Source: Promethearchaeota archaeon CR_4 (lineage in GTDB: Archaea > Asgardarchaeota > Lokiarchaeia > Sigyniarchaeales > CR-4). From it: 5,925 nt of DNA. A program made the translations under genes and the position numbers. The DNA lies in contig MBAA01000161.1 of the NCBI GenBank assembly GCA_001940655.1, positions 14,451-20,375 on the forward strand. Direction: 5' to 3'. Position 1 is the first letter of the stretch, and every line of letters starts with the position of its first letter. The notes beneath the pieces are model-generated. The model searched no databases. It was given only the letters and a program-made list of their open reading frames with translations, and was not told the DNA's origin. Shown in pieces: positions 1-5,014 of this stretch.

Positions 1-353
1 TGTTCAATAATATTGCAGTAATCTACAAATTGGGTATTATTAGGAATGCTGGGACGAACAAGGTCGTGGTTCCCGTTACAAAATAAAATTGGGATATTAT
101 AATCTTTAAATATTTTCAGAAAATCAATTAAATCTCTTGAAATTGAATTTTCTCCTCGACTCCCGAAATCCCCCGTCAATAGGACTAAAACTGGTTTTGT
201 TTCTTCCTTCAGTAAGTCTCTGAGATATACCATAAATTTTTCGAAAAAATCCCGATATTCCGTTTTAAACTTGGATTCCGACTCCACACTCCCTTTGCCA
301 ATGTGTAAGTCGGAGAAATGCAAGATTCTCGCGTGTTTCGTTCCCGTCGGCAT
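1..353 (-). CDS. Metallophosphoesterase, N-terminal part (truncated by window edge)
   Basis: The frame opens with ATG at 353 and stays open to base 1, giving 117 visible residues; the C-terminus lies outside the window. Calcineurin-like phosphoesterase motifs appear in the usual order: SDLHIG (D15, H17) after a hydrophobic strand, LLTGDFG (D62), and CNGNHD (N95, H96, D97). These are the metal-binding residues of the SbcD/Mre11, YfcE and DP1 superfamily. The later HGH-type motifs would be beyond the edge. An in-frame TAA lies nine codons upstream with no other usable start between, so ATG 353 is favoured; no good Shine-Dalgarno precedes it. The spacing of about 45 residues between the first two motifs suits a stand-alone phosphoesterase. 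Substrate (DNA, nucleotide or phosphoprotein) cannot be told. It is not a copy of the DP1 gene at the right edge, which differs in sequence and motif context. Confidence 0.85.
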   Translation of the reverse strand, partial: MPTGTKHARILHFSDLHIGKGSVESESKFKTEYRDFFEKFMVYLRDLLKEETKPVLVLLTGDFGSRGENSISRDLIDFLKIFKDYNIPILFCNGNHDLVRPSIPNNTQFVDYCNIIE

Positions 354-406
354 TGTTATCCGCCACTCGATTCCTGGTTAGATGCCATTAGACCAGCAAA
401 TTTGAC

Positions 407-414
407 TTAAATTT
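407..414 (-). promoter_or_regulatory. Possible TATA box for the metallophosphoesterase gene
   Basis: On the minus strand an A/T stretch reading AAATTTAA lies about 55 nt before the start codon. A transcript starting about 25 nt downstream would have a leader of about 30 nt. This rests on position and composition only. Confidence 0.3.
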
Positions 415-435
415 AGTTGGAATGAACTAGTACTT

Positions 436-467
436 ATTGCTTTACCGTAATGACTTGAAAAAGCAAT
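436..467. repeat. 8-bp inverted repeat
   Basis: ATTGCTTT (436-443) and AAAGCAAT (460-467) are exact reverse complements separated by 16 nt. They lie just upstream of the metallophosphoesterase promoter region. This could be a hairpin or an operator; nothing else assigns it. Confidence 0.45.
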
Positions 468-622
468 TTCAGGAAGGATCGGCCGAACTCTCATCATGAG
501 GGCACTCTAAGGGCGCTCTCCATTTTTCTAAGGTTGCGGTTCACGCGGAGGTGACGCTTTTATTCAGGTTCTCCATATGACAAACGCGAAGTAGGAGAAA
601 AAAGTCTTTCCCTCCAAACCCA

Positions 623-641
623 CCACGTTGTGGATTTTTTT
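623..641 (+). terminator. Short hairpin plus T7 run, terminator candidate
   Basis: CCAC-GTT-GTGG forms a 4-bp stem (623-633), followed by A and seven T (635-641). Archaeal transcription often ends at such T-runs. No upstream plus-strand gene is identified, so it may be fortuitous or may end an unrecognised small RNA. Confidence 0.3.
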
Positions 642-1029
642 ACCCCACTGGGGATCCGGCACGATCAATCCCTCGCGTGACCTTTCCCTGCTTTCCCAAC
701 ATAAATATCCTGTCGAAAATATGTGGCAGGATCCCAAAAATCCTCCCTTTATAGTATATCCTGAATTACTCGTGTTTTCGAATCACCCCACGAGCATTTT
801 TTTGACCAAAACTAGCCGAAAATTAGTTATTTATAAATTTCGGGTCCCCGAGTAATGGCATGCCAACAATTCACATGTATGGTGAGGTCGGCGGTAATTC
901 CTCAGGAGGCAACTTGACGGTGTTCCTCGCGCTCTGCGCCCGCATCGGCGCGAAGGGGTGTTCACCCCGGGGCAAGGTTACCAAGACCACTTTCTCGCCC
1001 TTGGCAGCGGCATCCTCCTCGATTATTGC

Positions 1030-1054
1030 GTAAACTATGAAGGTCTGAGTTTAC
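1030..1054. repeat. 7-bp perfect stem-loop with kink-loop-like ends
   Basis: GTAAACT (1030-1036) and AGTTTAC (1048-1054) are exact reverse complements around an 11-nt loop, ATGAAGGTCTG. In plus-strand RNA the loop closes with ATGA on one side and CTGA on the other, which resembles the tandem sheared G-A pairs of box C/D kink-loops bound by L7Ae. The hairpin contains the TAA that breaks the minus-strand frame. The stem is seen directly; the kink-loop reading is inference. Confidence 0.4.
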
Positions 1055-1082
1055 CCTAAGTGGCGCATCCAAGCCCCCACAA

Positions 1083-1095
1083 GAAATTTTTTAAC
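1083..1095 (+). promoter_or_regulatory. Possible TATA box of tRNA-Thr
   Basis: The A/T run GAAATTTTTTAAC lies 30-42 nt before the mature 5' end of tRNA-Thr. This fits an archaeal TATA element with a short 5' leader removed by RNase P. The match to consensus is loose. Confidence 0.35.
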
Positions 1096-1124
1096 GAAGT
1101 GTTTCTTATTCATTCCTTAGGCTT

Positions 1125-1231
1125 GGCTCCGTAGCTTAGCTCGGTAGAGCGATTGATTCGTAAAATTCTTCCCGAATCGGGAGATCTGTAAGATCAATAG
1201 GTCGGGGGTTCAAGTCCCCCTGGAGCCTCCA
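1125..1231 (+). tRNA. tRNA-Thr(CGU) with a 30-nt anticodon-loop intron
   Basis: The cloverleaf folds fully: acceptor GGCTCCG (1125-1131) with TGGAGCC (1221-1227, one G-U); D-stem GCTT/GAGC (1134-1137, 1147-1150) with the GG and A of a normal D-loop; anticodon stem ATTGA/TCAAT (1152-1156, 1194-1198); variable AGGTC (1199-1203); T-arm GGGGG-TTCAAGT-CCCCC (1204-1220). The spliced anticodon loop reads TTCGTAA, giving anticodon CGT at 1159-1161, which decodes ACG threonine. The discriminator is T1228, known for archaeal tRNA-Thr, and CCA is encoded at 1229-1231. The insert sits at 37/38, the commonest archaeal intron position. No T-run follows, and the thiL start codon is 32 nt downstream. Confidence 0.93.
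1163..1192 (+). other. tRNA-Thr intron (position 37/38)
   Basis: The boundaries are set by the need for a 7-nt anticodon loop closing on ATTGA/TCAAT; runs of A leave the left edge uncertain by about one base. The intron contains CCCG-AAT-CGGG (1171-1181) and the overlapping alternative GATCT-GTA-AGATC (1183-1195). A textbook bulge-helix-bulge with a 4-bp centre is not obvious, so a relaxed splicing motif is inferred. Confidence 0.75.
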
Positions 1232-1250
1232 TATTCTCGTTTATATCTAC

Positions 1251-1255
1251 GGAGG
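1251..1255 (+). promoter_or_regulatory. Shine-Dalgarno of thiL
   Basis: GGAGG lies 8 nt before ATG 1264. This is the strongest ribosome binding site in the window, and it fixes the start of the kinase gene and implies a leadered mRNA. Confidence 0.8.
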
Positions 1256-1263
1256 AACTCGCG

Positions 1264-2316
1264 ATGACTAAGGTTCCCACTTCCCATTTTGACGCGAAAG
1301 CAACGCTAGGTGATGTGGGGCAATGGGACTTATTAAAGATTATTCTCCAATTCACCACTCCCGTGTCAAGGAGTCCGCTCGCGAGTATGGATGACATTAT
1401 GCACCTCCCAATCGTCACAGATACAGCAGGGAAGCAGTTATTCCTTAAAATTGACACTTTCGTTCAATCAACGGATATGCCACCGCAAATGTCCCACTAT
1501 CAAGTAGGCAAGAAGGCAGTAACCGCGGTCATCAGTGACCTGGGCGCGAAAGGAATTCGACCAGCAGGAATAGGAGCGTCCCTATGTCTTCCTCGCGGAT
1601 TGTTAGCGAATAATGCCGTGGCAATCGTGCATGGAATCGCAGACGCGTGCCAACATTATGATTGCGGGTATTTTGGCGGGGATTTAAATGAAGGATTAGA
1701 AATCGTGATTACACCAGTCGCCGTAGGGATGGCTGATGCAAAAAAAGTGCCCGGTAGGGGGGGTGCTCGCCCGGGAGACGTGCTGTGTGTGAGTGATCGT
1801 CTCGGACGGACGGCAGCCGGTTTAGAAATCCTGCTTAAAGGAAATGATTGCCCCCCCAACGTGCGTGAAATTCTAAAAAATGCGGTATTTGCTCCCGAGA
1901 CCCCTCTCGAACAAGGTGTTGCATTCGTCGAGCATAATTTTGCGACTGCAGCCATCGACTCATCGGACGGCATCGCGTTTTCTATAGGTCAGCTAGCAAC
2001 CGAGAGTAAACGCGGGGTTGAAGTAGCTGTGGATGCATTACCTATCGCGCCCGAGGTTGCAGAGTATGCCCCCGAGACGGTCCATCAAGTCGAGCTTGCT
2101 CTCTACGGCGGGGAAGAGTATTGCTACTTGTGGACGATTCCCAAGAATATGCTTGCTCCGGCTAAAATCCTCTGTAAGGAACACAAATGGCAGTTATTCG
2201 AAATTGGAACGATCACACAAGGTAGCGAGATAGTGTTGAAGGATAAGCGAGGGGAGTCGTCTCCATTGAGAACCAGCGGATTCACCCATTTCGCGGGTGA
2301 CGCTCCATCTTCGTGA
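1264..2316 (+). CDS. thiL: Thiamine-monophosphate kinase (ThiL), PurM-like superfamily
   Basis: The 350-residue product matches the ThiL architecture (family length about 300-350), an enzyme that uses ATP to convert thiamine phosphate to the cofactor thiamine diphosphate in the cytosol. Visible signatures are MDDI (D43-D44, the acidic metal pair), KIDTFVQSTDM (D71), the AIR-synthase helix VISDLGAKGIRP (90-100), GGDLNEG (138-144), GARPGDVLCVSDRLGRTAAG (167-186), AIDSSDGI (230-237) and LYGGEEYCYLW (280-290), the last corresponding to the ThiL GGEDYELL motif. The N-terminal GIGDDA motif is reduced to ASMDDI, and GGEDY reads GGEEY. The superfamily also includes AIR synthase, HypE and SelD; the GGEEY block and the IGTIT tail favour ThiL. 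The gene lies just after tRNA-Thr and ends 79 nt before tRNA-Leu. A near-perfect 6-bp stem (TCACCC/GGGTGA, 2282-2300) lies in its last codons. Confidence 0.8.
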   Translation: MTKVPTSHFDAKATLGDVGQWDLLKIILQFTTPVSRSPLASMDDIMHLPIVTDTAGKQLFLKIDTFVQSTDMPPQMSHYQVGKKAVTAVISDLGAKGIRPAGIGASLCLPRGLLANNAVAIVHGIADACQHYDCGYFGGDLNEGLEIVITPVAVGMADAKKVPGRGGARPGDVLCVSDRLGRTAAGLEILLKGNDCPPNVREILKNAVFAPETPLEQGVAFVEHNFATAAIDSSDGIAFSIGQLATESKRGVEVAVDALPIAPEVAEYAPETVHQVELALYGGEEYCYLWTIPKNMLAPAKILCKEHKWQLFEIGTITQGSEIVLKDKRGESSPLRTSGFTHFAGDAPSS

Positions 2317-2358
2317 CTTTGAAGTAGCCCGTGGGTTGAAGGGGGAAGCAAGGGCAAA

Positions 2359-2368
2359 ATCTTAAATT
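2359..2368 (+). promoter_or_regulatory. TATA box of tRNA-Leu
   Basis: ATCTTAAATT is 28-37 nt upstream of the mature tRNA-Leu 5' end, preceded by an A-rich CAAAA that could act as BRE. The spacing is normal for an archaeal tRNA promoter. Confidence 0.45.
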
Positions 2369-2395
2369 CAAAGCAATACTCTCCATTCTAACCGC

Positions 2396-2512
2396 GCGGA
2401 AGTAGCCAAGCTTGGTCCACGGCGCTGGTTTGAGGTACCAGTCCTTAACAGTTCGCGATTTTCGCGAATTGGGGAACGCGGCGCGCGGGTTCGAATCCCG
2501 TCTTCCGCACCA
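2396..2512 (+). tRNA. tRNA-Leu(GAG) with a 43-nt variable region
   Basis: Acceptor GCGGAAG (2396-2402) pairs perfectly with CTTCCGC (2502-2508). The D-stem is GCC/GGC (2405-2407, 2421-2423) with a large type II D-loop. The anticodon stem CTGGT/ACCAG (2425-2429, 2437-2441) closes the loop TTGAGGT with anticodon GAG (2432-2434), decoding CTC leucine. The T-arm is GCGGG-TTCGAAT-CCCGT (2485-2501, one G-U). Discriminator A2509 and encoded CCA (2510-2512) follow. The long extra arm is expected for Leu, but 43 nt (2442-2484) is about three times the usual length. It forms TTCGCG/CGCGAA (2452-2457, 2463-2468) with a CAG bulge below it and CCTTAA/TTGGGG beneath that. It may hide a variable-arm intron. 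Confidence 0.92.
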
Positions 2513-2528
2513 TTTTTACCCCATTTTT
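2513..2528 (+). terminator. Double T5 run ending tRNA-Leu
   Basis: Five T at 2513-2517 directly follow CCA, and five more lie at 2524-2528. Such T-runs without a hairpin are the usual archaeal termination signal. Confidence 0.6.
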
Positions 2529-2900
2529 GAATTGCATTCTGTTATTCGATGATAGTGAAAGTTCCAATTGTATTGGGAATTGGTCCAACCAGTGCCAGTA
2601 CAATCTTTGTTCATATAACTTTACCATCTTTTGTTAGCTACATCATATTGGATCGCATCACCACGAAATATATTATCCCGCTGTTGGGCGGTCAATAATG
2701 CCTGAACGCTTTTATATCAGGGGGGCAGTATCATTTATGTCGGGTTGTACAATAGTTCCCAAGACATTCCTTAAACGATGTCGCGAGTAGAGTGCAGGGC
2801 GGGTCTAATACATGTGAAATTCAATTGTATTTCGGAAAACGCAGATTCTGTGCCGAGTTTCAATCTATCTATTAAAGATTTGCTCGTTATTATGTCAAAA
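2529..2900. other. Intergenic region, candidate origin-proximal DNA
   Basis: No protein gene is supported here; the minus-strand frame at 2445-2627 is antisense to tRNA-Leu. The stretch holds an inverted repeat CCAATT/AATTGG (2564-2583), a near palindrome CCTGA...TCAGG (2701-2721) enclosing the TATA-like CTTTTATATC (2709-2718), and a GAACGCTT (2704-2711) repeated at 2921-2928. A 17-codon frame (ATG TCG GGT..., from about 2736) follows the TATA-like box but has no other support. The region lies directly upstream of the Orc1/Cdc6 gene, where archaeal origins are often found. Confidence 0.4.
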
Positions 2901-2901
2901 A

Positions 2902-2910
2902 CTTTATATT
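2902..2910 (+). promoter_or_regulatory. Upstream CTTTATATT box
   Basis: This is an excellent TATA-like 9-mer, identical to the one 58 nt downstream, with an A-rich left flank. A start about 25 nt on would give orc1/cdc6 a leader near 95 nt. It could equally serve a minus-strand transcript (AATATAAAG) or be an AT-rich unwinding element. Confidence 0.4.
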
Positions 2911-2959
2911 GATACGTTTGGAACGCTTACGCCACGATTAACGCCTTAACAACGGCAAT

Positions 2960-2968
2960 CTTTATATT
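2960..2968 (+). promoter_or_regulatory. cdc6: TATA box proximal to orc1/cdc6
   Basis: CTTTATATT is placed so that transcription would begin at about 2990, inside the first copy of the direct repeat, leaving a leader of about 40 nt before GTG 3031. This is the better candidate for the main promoter of the initiator gene. Confidence 0.5.
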
Positions 2969-2987
2969 TCCGGTAACGAATATCATC

Positions 2988-3016
2988 TCCGACAAAAAGG
3001 ATTTGTCCGACAAAAA
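2988..3016 (+). repeat. Direct repeat TCCGACAAAAA, two copies
   Basis: Exact 11-mers occupy 2988-2998 and 3006-3016, 18 bp apart start to start. They cover the predicted transcription start and leader of orc1/cdc6. The position suits a protein-binding site for autoregulation or initiator binding. The sequence does not match the classical origin recognition box that I know. Confidence 0.55.
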
Positions 3017-3030
3017 CAAGCATTAGGAAA

Positions 3031-4326
3031 GTGGTTCCAATTTTGGATATTAAGCAATTATTTGCCGATTATTTGACCGGGGTGAAAATCTTCAATGACC
3101 GGGATTATCTTAGCCCCCATTTCGTCCCTCAAGAAATCCTTCACAGAGACGAGCAGATTACCCAAATCGCTCACATCCTGTTAATTGCGCTAAAAGGGGG
3201 AATACCTTCAAATATTTTGATGTACGGATCAACGGGGACAGGAAAAACTGCGGCAGTGAAATACGTTGCTCGAAAATTGCAGCAACAATGCCAGGAAAAT
3301 AAAGAAAGAACACCGATTTTTTTGTACCTCAACTGCCAAGAAACAAATACAACATACAGAATCATGGCCCAAATTTGTAATATGCTAAACCCTGACGAGG
3401 TGGTACCTTTCACAGGATTACCTACTGATGCATTGCTCGTAAAAGTCACAGATCGATTAGAAAAGGTATGTGCGGGCACCGTCTGTTTCGTAGTCCTTGA
3501 TGAAATTGACGTCCTCGTCAAGAAAACAGGGGACGAAACGCTCTATCACTTGACTCGGATGAATGCCCAACTACAATCTGCCAAAGTTGCCATCATCGGC
3601 ATCTCTAACGAACTAAATTTCAAAGACCTCCTCAGTACTCGGGTGCTAAGCAGCCTATCGGAAGAGGAAATTTTGTTTCCGCCATATAATGCAGGCGAAC
3701 TCTCGGATATTCTCGCGGCGAGGGCAGAGCGGAGCTTTCAAGCAGAGGTTCTAGAGGATGCGGTGGTTCCCTTGTGTGCCGCCCTCGCTGCTAAGGAATA
3801 CGGAGATGCACGGAAAGCACTCGCTCTTTTACGCCGCGCGGGGGAGTTAGCCGAGCGGAAAGGAAAACAGATGGTGACCGAGGATCTCGTGTATTTGGCC
3901 CAAGAAGATATGTCACGGGATTGCGTGGAAGACTTCCTCTCCCGGTCCCCGTTGCAGCTCCGTATCGTCCTCCTCGCAGTGTACCTCCTCCAGAAATATG
4001 GGGTGGATCCTATCAAGACGGGCGAAGTTTATGCAACATACTGCGAACTCTACCGATTGGTAGAACGAGATACCCCCCTAACGCTTCGACGGGTGACACA
4101 ACTCATCAAGGAATTAAATATGATAGGGATTTTAGAGACGAAAACAAAGTCCGATGGGCGTCATGGGAGAAGCACATATATGAAGATACAAATATCTCTC
4201 GCACAAATTCAAAAATCATTCGCTAGCGATGCACGTTTGGGAACCCTATTAGATTACGTTCCTCGAGCCGTGCGCAGACCAGATCTAGCTCCAGTTAATG
4301 ATCATTTCTACAAACGGTTATTGTAA
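3031..4326 (+). CDS. cdc6: Orc1/Cdc6-family replication initiator ATPase
   Basis: This 431-residue AAA+ protein has the normal length and layout for archaeal Orc1/Cdc6, which binds origins and loads MCM helicase. Seen in order: the family opening around LSPHFVPQEILHRDEQI (27-43), Walker A GSTGTGKT (66-73, K72), Walker B VVLDEID (D157, E158), sensor 1 in IGISNEL (N193), an arginine-finger candidate in STRVLSSL (R204), sensor 2 YGDARKALALLRRAGE (R261), then a C-terminal winged helix (about 305-400) with LTLRRVTQLIKELNMIGIL as the probable recognition part. The start is GTG at 3031; the frame is open upstream to a TAA at 2974, but no better start codon lies between. AGGA sits only a few bases before GTG, too close for a classical Shine-Dalgarno. 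Two TATA boxes and a direct repeat precede it. Its stop codon lies 6 nt from that of the convergent zinc-protein gene. Confidence 0.95.
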   Translation: MVPILDIKQLFADYLTGVKIFNDRDYLSPHFVPQEILHRDEQITQIAHILLIALKGGIPSNILMYGSTGTGKTAAVKYVARKLQQQCQENKERTPIFLYLNCQETNTTYRIMAQICNMLNPDEVVPFTGLPTDALLVKVTDRLEKVCAGTVCFVVLDEIDVLVKKTGDETLYHLTRMNAQLQSAKVAIIGISNELNFKDLLSTRVLSSLSEEEILFPPYNAGELSDILAARAERSFQAEVLEDAVVPLCAALAAKEYGDARKALALLRRAGELAERKGKQMVTEDLVYLAQEDMSRDCVEDFLSRSPLQLRIVLLAVYLLQKYGVDPIKTGEVYATYCELYRLVERDTPLTLRRVTQLIKELNMIGILETKTKSDGRHGRSTYMKIQISLAQIQKSFASDARLGTLLDYVPRAVRRPDLAPVNDHFYKRLL

Positions 4327-4332
4327 CTTAGT

Positions 4333-4995
4333 TCAAGAATATTGCCACTTGGTTTTTTCTTCCACCATTGACTGGAGTAAGCAAAGGGCCAAGTCCGGAA
4401 AATTTTTTTGCAAACTTCGAAATATCGCCCCTAGGTGGGGACAAAATTTCCGAGCACTTTGATACTGGGAGGTCAAGAAATCGCAAGAATGGGAGAGTAT
4501 TTTCCTTTTCCCATCAATTGTGACTTCTATGGATTTCCCTTCTGTGATAATCGTCCCCCTTACTTGTTCCGAGGCAGGGTCGGGCACATTGAGCTGGATA
4601 TCCTTGAGCTTAATGAGGAAAGTCTTAGACTTGTATTCTTCGGGCAAAATTTCTCGAAAATAATCGTTGAAGGTCTTAGTAGTCAGAACTTTTTCCTTCC
4701 GGGCCTGTTGAACGAGAGTTTGTTGGATTCTTTCTTTCTCCGCTTGTTCCTGTCCTACCTGTCGTGTTTGCAAAGTATCGGAGAGCTGCAAAATATTATT
4801 TTTATTCACAATTAAACGATCATGGAGAGCATTTTCTATCAATTCTTGGGCTTTGGACGGGGACATCAATTTCGCTCGAAAACTGAGAAAGAATCTAAGG
4901 TCAGGGATGGACGGAGATTCCTTTCCCATACAATGCCAAATATAGAGAATGAAGTCGGGTAAATTTGATGGAGGAACAAACTGGAAGATTGGCAT
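4333..4995 (-). CDS. DUF2240-like protein with C-terminal SWIM-like zinc motif
   Basis: The product is a 220-residue protein of unknown function. Residues 10-75 (ILYIWHCMGKESPS, FFLSFRAKLMSPSKAQELIE, ALHDRLIVNKNNILQL) resemble the helical, winged-helix-like start of archaeal DUF2240 proteins, recognised by eye only. Residues 80-105 are Gln/Lys/Glu-rich and probably a long helix or coiled coil. The C-terminal part holds H169-x-C171-D-F and C185-P-H187-L-G-A, a SWIM-like zinc signature with His in place of the first Cys, followed by a helical tail. SWIM domains bind DNA or proteins. No signal peptide or membrane segment is seen. It follows DP1 by 19 nt, so the two are probably co-transcribed, and the pairing suggests a role in replication or repair (inference). 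No Shine-Dalgarno is visible in the 19-nt spacer. ATG 4995 is preferred over the internal Met23, because the domain begins before that point. Confidence 0.75.
   Translation of the reverse strand: MPIFQFVPPSNLPDFILYIWHCMGKESPSIPDLRFFLSFRAKLMSPSKAQELIENALHDRLIVNKNNILQLSDTLQTRQVGQEQAEKERIQQTLVQQARKEKVLTTKTFNDYFREILPEEYKSKTFLIKLKDIQLNVPDPASEQVRGTIITEGKSIEVTIDGKRKILSHSCDFLTSQYQSARKFCPHLGAIFRSLQKNFPDLALCLLQSMVEEKTKWQYS
4353..4358 (+). terminator. T6 run after orc1/cdc6
   Basis: Six T lie 27-32 nt past the orc1/cdc6 stop, inside the 3' end of the opposing gene. In archaea this could end the plus-strand transcript. It may also simply reflect Lys codons on the other strand. Confidence 0.3.
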
Positions 4996-5014
4996 AAAGC
5001 GACACGAATGTGGT

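Larger units (their letters stand above)
354..859. other. Gene-poor intergenic stretch
   Basis: No convincing protein gene is seen on either strand. The longest plus-strand frame (628-855) would need a TTG start without a ribosome binding site, has a non-protein-like composition and begins inside a hairpin/T-run. Recognisable structure consists of an 8-bp inverted repeat at 436-467, an imperfect direct repeat (GGGCACTCT then GGGCGCTCT, about 498-520), a possible GCG..TCAC/GTGA..CGC hairpin around 535-556, and a T-run terminator candidate at 623-641. A small RNA on the plus strand ending at about 641 is possible, but no known RNA family was recognised. Confidence 0.5.
871..1113 (-). pseudogene. 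Interrupted small ORF in a GC-rich island, function unknown
   Basis: On the minus strand ATG at 1113 opens 20 codons (begins MNKKHFVKKFLVGAWMRHLG), then TAA (1053-1051), then 59 sense codons in the same frame to TGA (873-871). The second part is GC-rich and balanced in E, K, V, L and P, with segments such as KGEKVVLVTLPRGEHPF and NTVKLPPEELPPTSPYM, as in a real protein. The opposite strand gives a Ser/Ala/Thr-rich product, typical of a shadow. No ATG follows the TAA before residue 36 of the second part, so the 59 codons lack a normal start. I recognise no family. It may be a decayed or truncated gene, a gene with an in-frame stop or sequencing error, or a structured RNA. The first 20 codons overlap the likely tRNA-Thr promoter, which argues against them being genuine. 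Confidence 0.4.

Noticed and set aside
470..505. Minus-strand ATGATGA followed by CTGA as a box C/D guide RNA
   Set aside because: The spacing is too long for a C to D' interval, and no C'/D pair follows.
628..855. 75-codon plus-strand frame
   Set aside because: TTG start inside a hairpin/T-run, no ribosome binding site, unlikely amino-acid composition and no family resemblance.
860..1033. 57-codon plus-strand frame (starts MPTIHMYGEVGGN)
   Set aside because: The start faintly recalls MBL-fold openings, but the remainder is Ser/Ala/Thr-rich, as expected for the antisense of the minus-strand coding-like frame.
860..1060. GC-rich island as SRP RNA or RNase P RNA
   Set aside because: The conserved SRP helix 8 tetraloop with AGCAGC, and the RNase P blocks such as ACAGAA and GAGGAA, were not found in proper order on either strand.
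1194..1457. Minus-strand frame ending in PGGLEPPTY
   Set aside because: This is the well-known artefact of translating the antisense of a tRNA T-arm and 3' end; it also overlaps thiL.
2445..2627. Minus-strand frame containing TGFEPARRVPQ
   Set aside because: It is antisense to tRNA-Leu and carries the classic GFEPAR artefact. The rest has no coding character.
4435..4815. 126-codon plus-strand frame
   Set aside because: It is wholly antisense to the DUF2240-like gene, with shadow-type composition rich in F, L and S.
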